Assembly: GCA_016208495.1 (NCBI GenBank)
Contig: JACQXX010000087.1
Coordinates: forward strand, 1-51,975
Length of the DNA: 51,975 bases
Direction: 5' to 3'
Source: Acidobacteriota bacterium
GTDB taxonomy: Bacteria; Acidobacteriota; Blastocatellia; Chloracidobacteriales; Chloracidobacteriaceae
In this document: positions 35,234-43,797 of the stretch, piece after piece
Position numbering within the stretch: the stretch's first letter is position 1
How the letters are laid out: each line of letters opens with the position of its first letter
Notes under the pieces: model-generated
What the model saw: the letters and a program-made list of their open reading frames with translations, nothing else
Told to the model about the DNA's origin: nothing
Databases searched by the model: none
Made by a program: the position numbers and the translations under genes

Positions 35234-37600
35234 CTATTTTCGCTTCTTGATCTTGAAGACTTCGTTACTTTCGTCCTGGCCGATATTTCCAACTGTATCC
35301 GTAGCCACCACCCGAATCATTCCCTTTTTGGTCGTCAGCGATTTCGGAATTTCAAAGATAAAGGAATTGGCCGTGCCCGGTGCATCACCGAGTTTGGTTG
35401 GGAAGGTTTGTCCTCCGTCGGTTGAAAGGAAAATTTCATGGCCTCGAATTTCGCTCCTGTCGGAGGAAAGCCAGGTTATCGTGGTGCTGCTTTTGGATTT
35501 TAGCTTCTCGTCACCATTGGGATAAATCACTCGGACTGATGGGGGGTCGGTATCAACTCCGGCCATCAAGGTAAAGTCAGCCGGGCTTGAAGCTGTTCCG
35601 AAATTGAACCCGGCATCAATGGCTCGAACGGCAATTCGGGCCTGGGTGGTCGGCTCCAGATAATCAGCCGGTGTCCATTGAAATAAAAGTGTAGTGGCCG
35701 GCAGCCCGGTGACAATGGTTTCATTAAACGTCGCGCCACTATCGAGCGAAAGCAAAATATCGTGGCTAACAACACCGACATTGTCAGCGGATGTCCATCG
35801 GATTTCAAAGGTATCAATCAGGGAAATTTCCTCGCCACCGACCGGAGACTGGAGCGAAATGGTTGGCGCCACAGTATCGGTTACAGGTTGAGCCTGAAAA
35901 TTCTCAACCAACAGGGCGGCATTGTACGAACCCCACCCGGTTACCCGATCATATCCTGGCTGACAGGTAAATCCTTGCACGGCTCCAAAACTGTTATTGC
36001 CCGTTAAGGTATCAAAAAAGACCTGTGCCCCGGCACCGGTCGCCTGGGCATTTCCCAGGCGATAGATTTCAGGATTGATAGTGCCAAGTCCATTGGCTTG
36101 TTTGGCTTCGTTGAGAATGGCGCACAGCCCGGCCCAGCAGGGAGTGGAAACACTCGTTCCTCCAACACCGGCCAATGCTCCACGGATGATATAGGCATAG
36201 GCCGGGCTTCCGGCGAGTAAGGCGACATCCGGAACTGTGCGAACCGTTGTTTCAGGCACGCCAACCCCGGTTTGGAAAGCTGGTTTGGGAAAAAAGATAC
36301 TGTCGCCGCCGCCGCTCCCGGTCCATCCGGTTTCACCTCCGTGGCCAGTTGCATTGCTACTGGCATCAAATTGCGGATTGACGTTGGTGCCGCCAACGCC
36401 AGTGGCTTGTGGCGGAGAGGCCAGGACATTGACTGACGGCGCGGTTGTCCCATCAATTCGAAGGCAATCAGACACCCCGTTATCACCTGATGAAACCAGA
36501 ATTGACTGACCTTGCGTGGCAGCCTGGGCAAACAGCAGCTCAATAAATTCAGCGACTTCCAGACCGTTAAACCGCTCACATCCGCCAAAGCTCACGCTGA
36601 TGACTTTGGCTTCCGGCATATTGTTGGTGATTGCCTGAATTGAGAAGTCAATATCCGGGGCAATCACGCTTTTGACGGTGGCATCAGGGGCTGTGGCACC
36701 CGCCCATTGGACATCGAGCACGGCTTCCACTTCTTCGACTCCACCGCGATTGGGACGAGGACCAAAGGGAAACACCTTGATCGGATCCTTTGGTGGTAGA
36801 TTGAATTGCGAGCGAAAGGCAACCGGGTCGCTGAGGTTAAAATCGCTTCGGGCCGCTACGGCAATCGTAACGCCGCTTCCATCCAATCCTTGATCCAACA
36901 GTGGTTTCAGGTTGTAGACGGTGGCGATGTCAGCCGGGGCCATTAAATTTGATGGGCCACGTTGCGAAAAGGTATTTCCGGCCTGAGAGACACCAGATGT
37001 AAGGCTGGCTTCAGAGATCATCGGTTGAAACCGGGTAAAGCTGTGCAGGCCACTGATTCCCTTGATAAATGAAAAGGTCGTCGGAACGGATGGCATCCGA
37101 TTGGCGGCAAATCCAACTTCGTCATCGAGCTGATATTCGTCAAGCTGGACGTCAAAGGCGCGTTCGACAGCTTCCGCCGGGCCTTCAATGGTCATCTGGA
37201 GGCGATTTGGCCACTGGTGAGAGACCCTGAGTCCTGTCGAGCGAAGCCATTCCCTCAGTTGTGCATATTCTTGTGGCAGGCGGCCAAATCGGCTGCCAAA
37301 TTCCTGTGGTGTCAACCATTTATGGTACTGAGGCGAAGCGGGATTTTGCTGAGCCGCCATCAAATCCTGAAGTCCTTTGGGGTCGCGCGATGCCAGAACC
37401 ACCGTCAGTGGGCCAATATGGCGAAAGGCTGGAACTCGTGCCTGTTTTTTCGCCAGGTCAGCCACCAAGGGAAGTCCCCCGGAAACCTGTCGTTTGGCTG
37501 GAACCATTGAGATTTGCGAACCCGGTGACACTGACGAAACCCACACCGGGCCATGTGCGAGAAAGCACGCTACAAGAAAAGGAATCAGGATTTGTTTCAT
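35234..37600 (-). CDS. Secreted S53 peptidase (sedolisin/kumamolisin) with two C-terminal Ig-like domains
   Basis: 788 residues with an N-terminal signal peptide (MKQILIPFLVACFLAHG). The activation propeptide covers about 40-190 (LQDLMAAQQNPASPQYHKWLT is typical). The catalytic domain spans about 215-570. Active-site residues are present: E292 and D296 in EVEAVLD, oxyanion D373 in SSGDNG, and nucleophile S483 in GGTSVSTP. The calcium-site aspartates D530 and D551 (GYDRVTGWG) are kept. Two fibronectin/Ig-like modules follow (IRWTSADNVGVVSHDILLS; ITWLSSDRSEIRGHEIFLS), ending in basic KIKKRK. S53 enzymes are acid-active endopeptidases used to digest external protein. Confidence 0.93.
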   Translation of the reverse strand: MKQILIPFLVACFLAHGPVWVSSVSPGSQISMVPAKRQVSGGLPLVADLAKKQARVPAFRHIGPLTVVLASRDPKGLQDLMAAQQNPASPQYHKWLTPQEFGSRFGRLPQEYAQLREWLRSTGLRVSHQWPNRLQMTIEGPAEAVERAFDVQLDEYQLDDEVGFAANRMPSVPTTFSFIKGISGLHSFTRFQPMISEASLTSGVSQAGNTFSQRGPSNLMAPADIATVYNLKPLLDQGLDGSGVTIAVAARSDFNLSDPVAFRSQFNLPPKDPIKVFPFGPRPNRGGVEEVEAVLDVQWAGATAPDATVKSVIAPDIDFSIQAITNNMPEAKVISVSFGGCERFNGLEVAEFIELLFAQAATQGQSILVSSGDNGVSDCLRIDGTTAPSVNVLASPPQATGVGGTNVNPQFDASSNATGHGGETGWTGSGGGDSIFFPKPAFQTGVGVPETTVRTVPDVALLAGSPAYAYIIRGALAGVGGTSVSTPCWAGLCAILNEAKQANGLGTINPEIYRLGNAQATGAGAQVFFDTLTGNNSFGAVQGFTCQPGYDRVTGWGSYNAALLVENFQAQPVTDTVAPTISLQSPVGGEEISLIDTFEIRWTSADNVGVVSHDILLSLDSGATFNETIVTGLPATTLLFQWTPADYLEPTTQARIAVRAIDAGFNFGTASSPADFTLMAGVDTDPPSVRVIYPNGDEKLKSKSSTTITWLSSDRSEIRGHEIFLSTDGGQTFPTKLGDAPGTANSFIFEIPKSLTTKKGMIRVVATDTVGNIGQDESNEVFKIKKRK

Positions 37601-37628
37601 AAATTATTGCCATTCACTATCCGCTTTT

Positions 37629-37654
37629 TGATTGACTACTCGCTACTCGCTTAG
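37629..37654. repeat. Short ACTCGCT heptamer tract
   Basis: GACTACTCGCTACTCGCT lies upstream of the sedolisin start and directly abuts the TTAG at the left edge of MITE copy 2. It is the same family as 14903-15118. Confidence 0.75.
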
Positions 37655-37994
37655 GGAGCGTTAAAAAATAAGTTCCTGGGAGCGCGGGCGTCCTAATTAT
37701 GTCCAGGTTTTGGTTTTGCACCGCGAAGCGTTGCAGTTCGGATAGCCGGTCGGTTGGCCGCTTTGGGCCTACCACCGGGTCCAAAGGCCACCCCTTGTTG
37801 CTCCCCTGCTTCGCCCGCGCCCCGCAGGGGCGCGGGCGAAGCAGGGGAGCAATGGAGAGAACGAACCTGTTCCCGGTGGTAGCTCCCAAAACCTCGCAAC
37901 CACCGGCTATCTGAACGGCAGCCTTTCAGGATGCTCAATCCAAACTCCTGATTCCCAAAAGAAAACGGGAAGTTGATTTTTTACAGTCCCTTAC
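37651..37994. mobile_element. MITE-like element, copy 2 of 3 (336 bp)
   Basis: The element spans 37655-37990, flanked by TTAG on the left and TTAC on the right. It has the same ends and interior as copies 1 and 3, with a full central palindrome CTTCGCCCGCGCCCC/GGGGCGCGGGCGAAG near 37808-37845. It ends three bases from the stop codon of the IPT-domain gene. Confidence 0.85.
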
Positions 37995-37997
37995 TTC

Positions 37998-39161
37998 CTA
38001 TTTGGGGTCGTACTTGAACCGGAAGCTGGCTGAAGTCAGTTTTCCTTCAGTGAAAGTAATTTCGTTTTCGCCGTCTTTTAAATTTAATTGTTGCTGAGTG
38101 GCCTGAACCCGTAAGCGGCCAGTTTCCTGCACATAGCGGGCGAGCAAGGGCGGAACGACCACTTTATTATTGATTCGAAGCTGGCCAGTGAGCGAAAGCT
38201 GTTTCCCAAAGACTGAGAGTTTATTTTTCGCGAAGCGGACTTTTTCAATGGATGGTGGTGGCACGCTGGTGTTGGCCAACGTCACCCGGGCTAAAACTGG
38301 AAAATCCACTTCCAAATTATTGACCTGAACCCCAACCCCAACCAGGCGGCGACCATCGTCCGGTGAGATCACCGCTTTGCTTGGTTTGCGAATATCAGCC
38401 ATAAAGAAAAAATCACTTCCATCACGGCTGAGCTGGCTTGAGCCAATTGAAATCAGCTTGATGAGGACAAAAAAGCTGCCTCGATCAATCGTGAGGTCTG
38501 GGGTGTCAAACTCATTATAGTTTAGGTAAGACGTGAGCTGGGCCAGGTCAGAAAAATCCTTTGTGATTGTAAAATCACCTTGTTTGACGTTGTTAATCTG
38601 AGCATTGGACAAATCCGCGTCAGTATCGGCTGAAAAAACAAACACCCGGACCTGGGCACCGGCGGCAGATGGAGCTGACCTTCCAGCATTATCCTTAACC
38701 CAGCTATTCAAAGATGGATACAGAACATGGGTGAGTGTCGCGGGATAAATGTCAGGGGTGATTTGCTCACCGAAGAGAAAAAAGTCAGGGCGGTCTGGCG
38801 GCACAATATTAAACACAAATCCAATATTTTGCGGGACAGGTACTGACAACCCCTTTGGCAAAGCTACATAAGAAGCCGTTGGGGACTGGTTGGGCACGAT
38901 AGATGAGTGCACGGGAGGTTGCCCTGCCGATGGGGAGAGATCCGGAATTGAAAGTGGAACCGGTGAAAACTCTGGACCCACCTTGGGGTAAATGCGCTCA
39001 AATTGGGATAAGGGAACTGACTGGACAACTGGGGCTGGGAGTGGCGATTGCTGAATACTTTGCGAGGAGCGAAAGGCCAGGACATTGAGCGAAAGCAGGG
39101 AAGTTCCAAGTAGAGCAGCCACGATGACTGCTGACAAACGATGCAATCGTGGTAACAGCAT
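37998..39161 (-). CDS. Secreted protein with C-terminal IPT-like domain, unknown function
   Basis: 387 residues with a signal peptide (MLLPRLHRLSAVIVAALLGTSLLSLNVLAF). A Pro/Ser-rich region follows (about 35-120), then a beta-rich domain (about 130-290) with FFLFGEQITPDIYPATLTHVLY and DRGSFFVLIKLISIG. The final ~85 residues (KVRFAKNKLSVFGKQLS to SASFRFKYD) form an IPT/TIG-like domain resembling the end of the FG-GAP protein at 1-4083. Not otherwise recognised. It may be an extracellular or surface protein. It is flanked on both sides by copies of the same MITE. Confidence 0.65.
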   Translation of the reverse strand: MLLPRLHRLSAVIVAALLGTSLLSLNVLAFRSSQSIQQSPLPAPVVQSVPLSQFERIYPKVGPEFSPVPLSIPDLSPSAGQPPVHSSIVPNQSPTASYVALPKGLSVPVPQNIGFVFNIVPPDRPDFFLFGEQITPDIYPATLTHVLYPSLNSWVKDNAGRSAPSAAGAQVRVFVFSADTDADLSNAQINNVKQGDFTITKDFSDLAQLTSYLNYNEFDTPDLTIDRGSFFVLIKLISIGSSQLSRDGSDFFFMADIRKPSKAVISPDDGRRLVGVGVQVNNLEVDFPVLARVTLANTSVPPPSIEKVRFAKNKLSVFGKQLSLTGQLRINNKVVVPPLLARYVQETGRLRVQATQQQLNLKDGENEITFTEGKLTSASFRFKYDPK

Positions 39162-39267
39162 AATTTTGGAGAACCTGAGTTGTGAAAAACTATGTGGTGG
39201 GTTAATCCCAATTAAAAAGGAAAAAAGGGAAAGGGGAAAGGGGAAATTGCCAGATGAGGGTTGAAAG

Positions 39268-39346
39268 ATCTGGGGCTGAGGGCGGAAGAAATCGGACTGA
39301 AGAAATCGGACTGAAGAAGTTGGGCTGAAGACTTCGGGCTCGGGGC
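39268..39346. repeat. GGGCTGA-type heptamer array, part left of MITE copy 3
   Basis: Units such as GGGCTGAGGGCGGAAG, CGGACTGAAGAAAT and GGGCTGAAGACTT run up to the TAAG that borders the MITE. The array resumes on the far side at 39684, so the element split it. Confidence 0.8.
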
Positions 39347-39685
39347 TAAGGGAGCGTTAAAAAATAAGTTCCTGGGGCGCGTTCCGCCACGTCCAGGTTT
39401 TGGTTTTGCACCGCGAAGCGTTGCGGTTCGGATAGCCGGTCGGTTGGCCGCTTTGGGCCTACCACCGGATCCACGGGCCGTCTCCTTGTTGCTCCCCGCT
39501 TCACCCGCGCCCCGCAGGGGCGCGGGTGAAGCGGGGGGAGCACTGGAGAGGACGAACCTGTTCCCGGTGGTAGCTCCCAAAACCTCGCAACCACCGGCTA
39601 TCCGAACGGCAGCCTTTCAGGATGCTCAATCCAAATTCCTGATTCCCAAACGAAAACGGGAAGTTGATTTTTTACAGTCCCTAAG
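39347..39685. mobile_element. MITE-like element, copy 3 of 3 (331 bp), inserted within a heptamer array
   Basis: The element spans 39351-39681 with TAAG on both sides (39347-39350, 39682-39685). Sequence is close to copy 2 throughout, including the central GC-rich palindrome near 39504-39538. GGGCTGA-type heptamers lie on both sides. Confidence 0.88.
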
Positions 39686-39815
39686 GGCTGAAGACTCGCC
39701 AGCTCGGGGCGAAAGAAAACGGGTTTCAAACCCTGAGCCCCAAGCTCTCAGCCCTGGTTTTCTCAGCCCTGGTTTTCTCAGCCCGAAGTCTTCAGCCCCA
39801 AGCCCTGAGCCTTGT
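39684..39815. repeat. GGGCTGA-type heptamer array, part right of MITE copy 3
   Basis: A short left-sense unit (GGGCTGAAGACTCG) is followed by right-arm CTCAGCCCTGGTTTT and CTTCAGCCCCAAGCCCTGAG units. These reach the stop of the minus-strand gene at 39819. Confidence 0.82.
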
Positions 39816-39818
39816 TTT

Positions 39819-41393
39819 TTATTGATTCGACTTTCTGAAAATGACTTTGAGCGATTGTCGCCACTGCTGGCCAATTCCAATGATTTGAATCGGAACCGCT
39901 GGGTCAATCCAGGAAAGGGAATCCTGGGTTGTCGGGTGAAGGTCCAGCATTGGTGCGATTAAGCAAAGCACTGGTGGCAGTGATCGTGAAATGTTGAGCT
40001 GTGCAAAAGCCGGGTGACGATGGATATCTCCTCGGTGTAAGTGGTTTTGCACTCGATACCAGTATTCGAGCCCTTGCCACAGGTGTTGGGGATCCGCGCT
40101 GGCTTTTAATTCAAGGATGGCAAGTTGACCATTTTCACGTACTCCGAGCAGGTCAACAAACCCACCGTCTGTCAGATTAAAAGCCGCCACCTGTTCGGCA
40201 ACCGTGTGTGGTTGGAGGGACGAGTCAAGGTGTGAAATTTCACGTTGGACAATGCTTTCCAGCCAGCGTTCGGCCTGCAATCGGTACAGCGGATGTCTAT
40301 GATCAACTGGTTGTCCAGTGCGATGTTTGCCAAGCAATTGGACCAGATTGGCAAACCGTTTGTGTGAAGCTGAGGTCAACTGGCGCAACGGGTGATGAAG
40401 GGCGCTGATTCCAAACCGAAGTTGAGCCGGTGAAACAGGTGTTTCTCGAACCAACCGGGCAAACTCAAGGCCATTCCACCGAATGGAAATCCAGGGGTGT
40501 GAGAGTGAATGGCAACTGGTGATAGTGGTCGGAGAAAGATCAACGATACGGTTGAGCTGGTCGCGCTCATCTTCAGTGAGTGGCGGGATGGCTCCGCCGG
40601 ATGCCTCGAAAAATTGGTTGACCGGTCCAGTAAAGAGTGCTGGTTGATCTGGCGGGAAACTGATCGGGCGAGCCGCAGTGCAGGTGGCATCAAGTTCAAA
40701 AAGCTCTAGTTTCAGTCCGCGAATCATGGTGATTTGCCGACAGATATGTTCGATACACACCCGAGGCGCAAAAATCAGTGCTCTGGTGATGGGAACTCCG
40801 GTTTTTAACAACTCAGTCGCCATTTCCAAAACGGCGGCAACCACCTGATGTTGTGCTGGTTTGAGTTCGCCGGGGTTGATCCCAATCGCCACCCACTGGT
40901 TGGTTTGAGCGGTTATCCAGATCCGGGAAAAATAAACTGAACGCTGACCAGTTGGGGACTGGCGTGCACTGGCCCGATGAATGTGAACTGAAGGGAAAGT
41001 TCGCTTGATCAATTTGAGCAGACGGTCATGAAATTCGGTCCGTCGAGGGTGAGCCAGGATTGGAAGACTGTCGGCGGGATCAATCTGAATCAAAAGCAAC
41101 CCGGTAAGGTGCCCACTGTGTCGTGAAATCTGAATCTCTATCCGGTTGAGAGCCGACGTAAAACTGACCACCTGCCAGCTTTGGGCATAACTTTCACCCC
41201 AAAATAAAACAATCAACTTGTGGTACTTCACCTCGCAGGTCACTGTACCAGGCAGTTGTTCAAACTGGTGGATCCGATCCGGGAGCGTGAGTCTCAGGTG
41301 TAAGCAATTTCCTTCAGCGGCCTGTGTCAGCCGGAGCAGGTTCAGTTCAAGTTGATATTTGGCCGTTTCAAGATCTGGTTTCAACCCCGTCAT
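39819..41393 (-). CDS. Protein with C-terminal RecB/Cas4-like PD-(D/E)XK nuclease domain
   Basis: 524 residues; GGAGT lies upstream of ATG 41393 with long spacing. Residues 1-370 are not recognised (LPGTVTCEVKYHKLIVLFWGE and SVYFSRIWITAQTNQWVAIG suggest beta-rich folds). The C-terminal domain has D414 in GFVDLLGV, E428-x-K430 in LAILELKAS, and a QhxxY-like Q440-G-L-E-Y444 in LWQGLEYW. Those spacings match the RecB/Cas4 branch of PD-(D/E)XK nucleases, which cut DNA. All three catalytic positions are present, so activity is plausible. No helicase, methylase or defence gene is adjacent; downstream lies a heptamer array and upstream a lytic transglycosylase. Confidence 0.6.
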   Translation of the reverse strand: MTGLKPDLETAKYQLELNLLRLTQAAEGNCLHLRLTLPDRIHQFEQLPGTVTCEVKYHKLIVLFWGESYAQSWQVVSFTSALNRIEIQISRHSGHLTGLLLIQIDPADSLPILAHPRRTEFHDRLLKLIKRTFPSVHIHRASARQSPTGQRSVYFSRIWITAQTNQWVAIGINPGELKPAQHQVVAAVLEMATELLKTGVPITRALIFAPRVCIEHICRQITMIRGLKLELFELDATCTAARPISFPPDQPALFTGPVNQFFEASGGAIPPLTEDERDQLNRIVDLSPTTITSCHSLSHPWISIRWNGLEFARLVRETPVSPAQLRFGISALHHPLRQLTSASHKRFANLVQLLGKHRTGQPVDHRHPLYRLQAERWLESIVQREISHLDSSLQPHTVAEQVAAFNLTDGGFVDLLGVRENGQLAILELKASADPQHLWQGLEYWYRVQNHLHRGDIHRHPAFAQLNISRSLPPVLCLIAPMLDLHPTTQDSLSWIDPAVPIQIIGIGQQWRQSLKVIFRKSNQ

Positions 41394-41412
41394 TTGCCAT
41401 TATGACTCCTTC

Positions 41413-41451
41413 CGAAAAAGTAAAAGGCACAGCCGGTAGGGGGCTGTGCCT
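41413..41451 (-). terminator. Intrinsic terminator of the lytic transglycosylase gene
   Basis: On the minus strand a perfect 10-bp stem (41425-41434 with 41442-41451) is followed by TTTTACTTTTTC. It lies 28 bases after the transglycosylase stop and just upstream of the PD-(D/E)XK gene, so that gene is probably transcribed separately or by readthrough. Confidence 0.85.
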
Positions 41452-41479
41452 GATGGAAGGGCAAATTGTGTTCCAGACC

Positions 41480-42349
41480 TTACTCACGATTGGTAAACAG
41501 GAGCGTACCGTCGTTATTTTGAACCACTCGCGGTGGTGGAGGCGGCAATTCAGCCGGCTGGGCTTTTTTCGAAGCGTTTTTCGTCCCGTAGTGCTTTTTG
41601 CTGCCATACTTGGACGTGATATTTTTTACATACGCCTGGGTTTCGCGGATATTGGGCACCTGATTGCCATTGCGTTTCACCCGATTTTCACCCGCGTTGT
41701 ACCCGGCGAGGGCCAGTTCCACGTTGCCATCAAACATTTCCAGCAGGTCGCGCAGGTACCTGGCGCCACCATCAATGCTCTGTTGAGGGTCAAATGGATC
41801 GGTGATGCCATACCGACGGGCGGTGCCATCAATAAACTGCATCAACCCTTTGGCACCAGCCGGAGAAACCGCATATTGGCGGAATCCTGATTCCTGGCGC
41901 ATGACTTCCGTAATCAACAGTGGATCTACCCCATGTTTTTGACCAGCTTCCAGAATCAACTTATCAAGCTCAGGTTTTCCGGTTGAAATGGTTCGATCAC
42001 TGCCGACGACCAGAACTTTGGCTTTCCCCGGCACCTGAGTACTGGTAACCACCCACCGGCCATCTTTGTCTTTGATGACGTTCATGATGGTTTTTGGTGG
42101 GACTTCCCATTCGGGTTCTTCCTTTTTCACTTCAGTGGCTGGAGTTTCTGATCCTTCGGCTGGTACGGCTGTCTCTGGCGCCGGCGCCGGTTTGGCCGGT
42201 GCATCATCAACTCCGAAGTCACGGTTGGTAATCACGACTCGGCGGGGGGGGGTGTCAGCCGCTGGTTCTTCTTGAGCCAGAGCGTTTTGTCCAAAGGTCA
42301 GTGACAAAAATCCAATCAGCGTAATTTGAAGCAAGCGGTGCTTACTCAT
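41480..42349 (-). CDS. Lytic murein transglycosylase, SLT family
   Basis: 289 residues from ATG 42349, chosen because it gives a proper signal peptide (MSKHRLLQITLIGFLSLTFGQNALAQ). An Ala/Pro/Glu-rich linker (27-85) leads to the SLT domain (about 127-235): catalytic E153 in RQESGF, then SPAGAKGLMQF and LAGYNAGENRV. These are the three Slt/MltC motifs. It cleaves the MurNAc-GlcNAc bond, forming 1,6-anhydroMurNAc, in the periplasm. The extreme C-terminus (NNDGTLLFTNRE) echoes a motif after the signal peptide (RRVVITNRDFG). Probably a cell-wall remodelling enzyme. Confidence 0.9.
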   Translation of the reverse strand: MSKHRLLQITLIGFLSLTFGQNALAQEEPAADTPPRRVVITNRDFGVDDAPAKPAPAPETAVPAEGSETPATEVKKEEPEWEVPPKTIMNVIKDKDGRWVVTSTQVPGKAKVLVVGSDRTISTGKPELDKLILEAGQKHGVDPLLITEVMRQESGFRQYAVSPAGAKGLMQFIDGTARRYGITDPFDPQQSIDGGARYLRDLLEMFDGNVELALAGYNAGENRVKRNGNQVPNIRETQAYVKNITSKYGSKKHYGTKNASKKAQPAELPPPPPRVVQNNDGTLLFTNRE

Positions 42350-42827
42350 TCGGGTTTGAGTCCTTTCAACAAAATCCAAATTGCATTTAAGTTGAGCAAT
42401 ATCAGTGCCAGACATGAATTAAATCTTGATTTTTTTCGGTGCACTGACAGTGAGGTTACCTGCTCCAGAAAAACCCTGAGACGAAGCCCGAATCTGACAC
42501 GGACTTGGGATCATGAACGGGATAAGTACAAGAAAGACTGTTTGGGATGATATTTTAGGATTTCTGGATACAGATGATCGAAAGTGTAGGGATTTAGGTT
42601 GAAAGTGTCAATATCCGAGACGAATCCTGGCGCAGAGTGACAAGGTGACTCAATGACATTGTGACAGGGTGACAAGGTGACTGAATGACATTGTGACAAA
42701 ATGACAAGTCCAGCCGAGCATCAAGATTTTGTCATTTGATCATTTTGTCACCTTGTCACCCTGTCAGGTTGTCACCTTGTCACCTGGTCACCCTGTCACC
42801 TTGTCATCCCCTCACTTTGTCACCTTG
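42350..42827. repeat. Intergenic region with TGACAAGG heptamer array, inverted arms
   Basis: Left-arm GTGACAA/GGTGACT units occupy 42637-42710. Right-arm TTGTCACC/CTGTCACC units occupy 42730-42840 and run into the last codons of the zinc-ribbon gene, whose stop TGA is part of the array. Bases 42350-42636 hold no recognised feature. Confidence 0.88.
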
Positions 42828-43499
42828 TCACCTGGTCACCCGTCTGAAATCATCAGTCGGTTTAAAATAGAGACCGCCTGCTAAACTGAGCAATCCCAGG
42901 AGTAACCATTCAATACTGCGCAGATGGATGATGATTTCAGCCTGGGCCAAAGCTGTTGGATCGGTTGTCCCGGTTATTGGCCAGAAAAGGTTGGCACCAG
43001 CAGCCAGCAAACAGGCACTGGCCAGCAATCCAAACAGATGTCGGCGCACAAAAGACTGGGGTTTCAGTAAGCGGTGCAGTTGATACCGCGCCCGTTCATG
43101 CTGATGCTGCATCTGGTGACGGAATGCCGCCTGGGCTTTTTCCAATGGGGATGGGGTTAAATCAAGTCCACAGGCTGGGCAAAACCGCATCCCTGGGAGA
43201 CGTTCCTTGTTACAGCGGCGACAAACCTGGATGTGTGAGGTTGGCGGCAACGAAGTGGTCAGGTTTGGGATGTCCTTGACTGGGAGTTCGCCCTGGAGCG
43301 GTGCAGCCGTTCGGGAAACCGTTGTTGGCAGGGCACCGTTGGACGTGCCTGATTGCGAAAGAAAGAAATATTCCAGTGGTTCAGTCGCATTTGGGCGGGA
43401 ACCGAGCATTGCTGTTGGGAGTTTGGCGTTGGGCTTTCCGCACACGCCACACAAAACCTGATCCGGCTGGAGCACAGCTCCGCACGTAGAACACACCAT
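42828..43499 (-). CDS. Double zinc-ribbon membrane protein, unknown function
   Basis: 223 residues. The first ribbon is CSTCG-x10-LCGVCG at the N-terminus. The second is CRRCN-x7-RFCPACG at about residue 90. A basic linker (HQMQHQHERARYQLHRL) leads to two hydrophobic segments (LFGLLASACLLAAGANLFW and EWLLLGLLSLAGGLYF). Layout resembles the protein at 19966-20607. The last codons GTG ACC AGG TGA are also TGAC-type repeat units, so the array has been written into the C-terminus (VTR). Function unknown. The 298-bp gap to greA (43500-43797) shows nothing. Confidence 0.68.
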   Translation of the reverse strand: MVCSTCGAVLQPDQVLCGVCGKPNAKLPTAMLGSRPNATEPLEYFFLSQSGTSNGALPTTVSRTAAPLQGELPVKDIPNLTTSLPPTSHIQVCRRCNKERLPGMRFCPACGLDLTPSPLEKAQAAFRHQMQHQHERARYQLHRLLKPQSFVRRHLFGLLASACLLAAGANLFWPITGTTDPTALAQAEIIIHLRSIEWLLLGLLSLAGGLYFKPTDDFRRVTR

Positions 43500-43797
43500 A
43501 AAATTTCCTCACTTGAACAGAAAAACTGTGTTGGGGACTTGAGCCAATCGCCGTGACCATCAGGATTGAGGAACTGGCCACTTGAAGTGCGGCAGGCTTG
43601 ACAGTTTTCCAGATGAGGAAATCCAAATGAGCGTTGGTTGGATAGACGGAAAGAAACCAGGAGGGAGCGGGGCAAAAACGGGCAATTTTCTCAGAAGAAA
43701 AGCCAGTGAACCAGGGCAGTTGGGGAAAAGGGGAACTGTTCGCCGTTCACCTTTTCGATCCCCAAACCCTGACCCCGTCAGTCGCTGACTTGCCCGG

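Noticed and set aside
39212-39594. Open frames of 80-120 codons over the MITE copies (also at 30431-30823 and 37617-37938)
   Set aside because: The same frames recur in every copy of the repeat and read through palindromes; no protein features.
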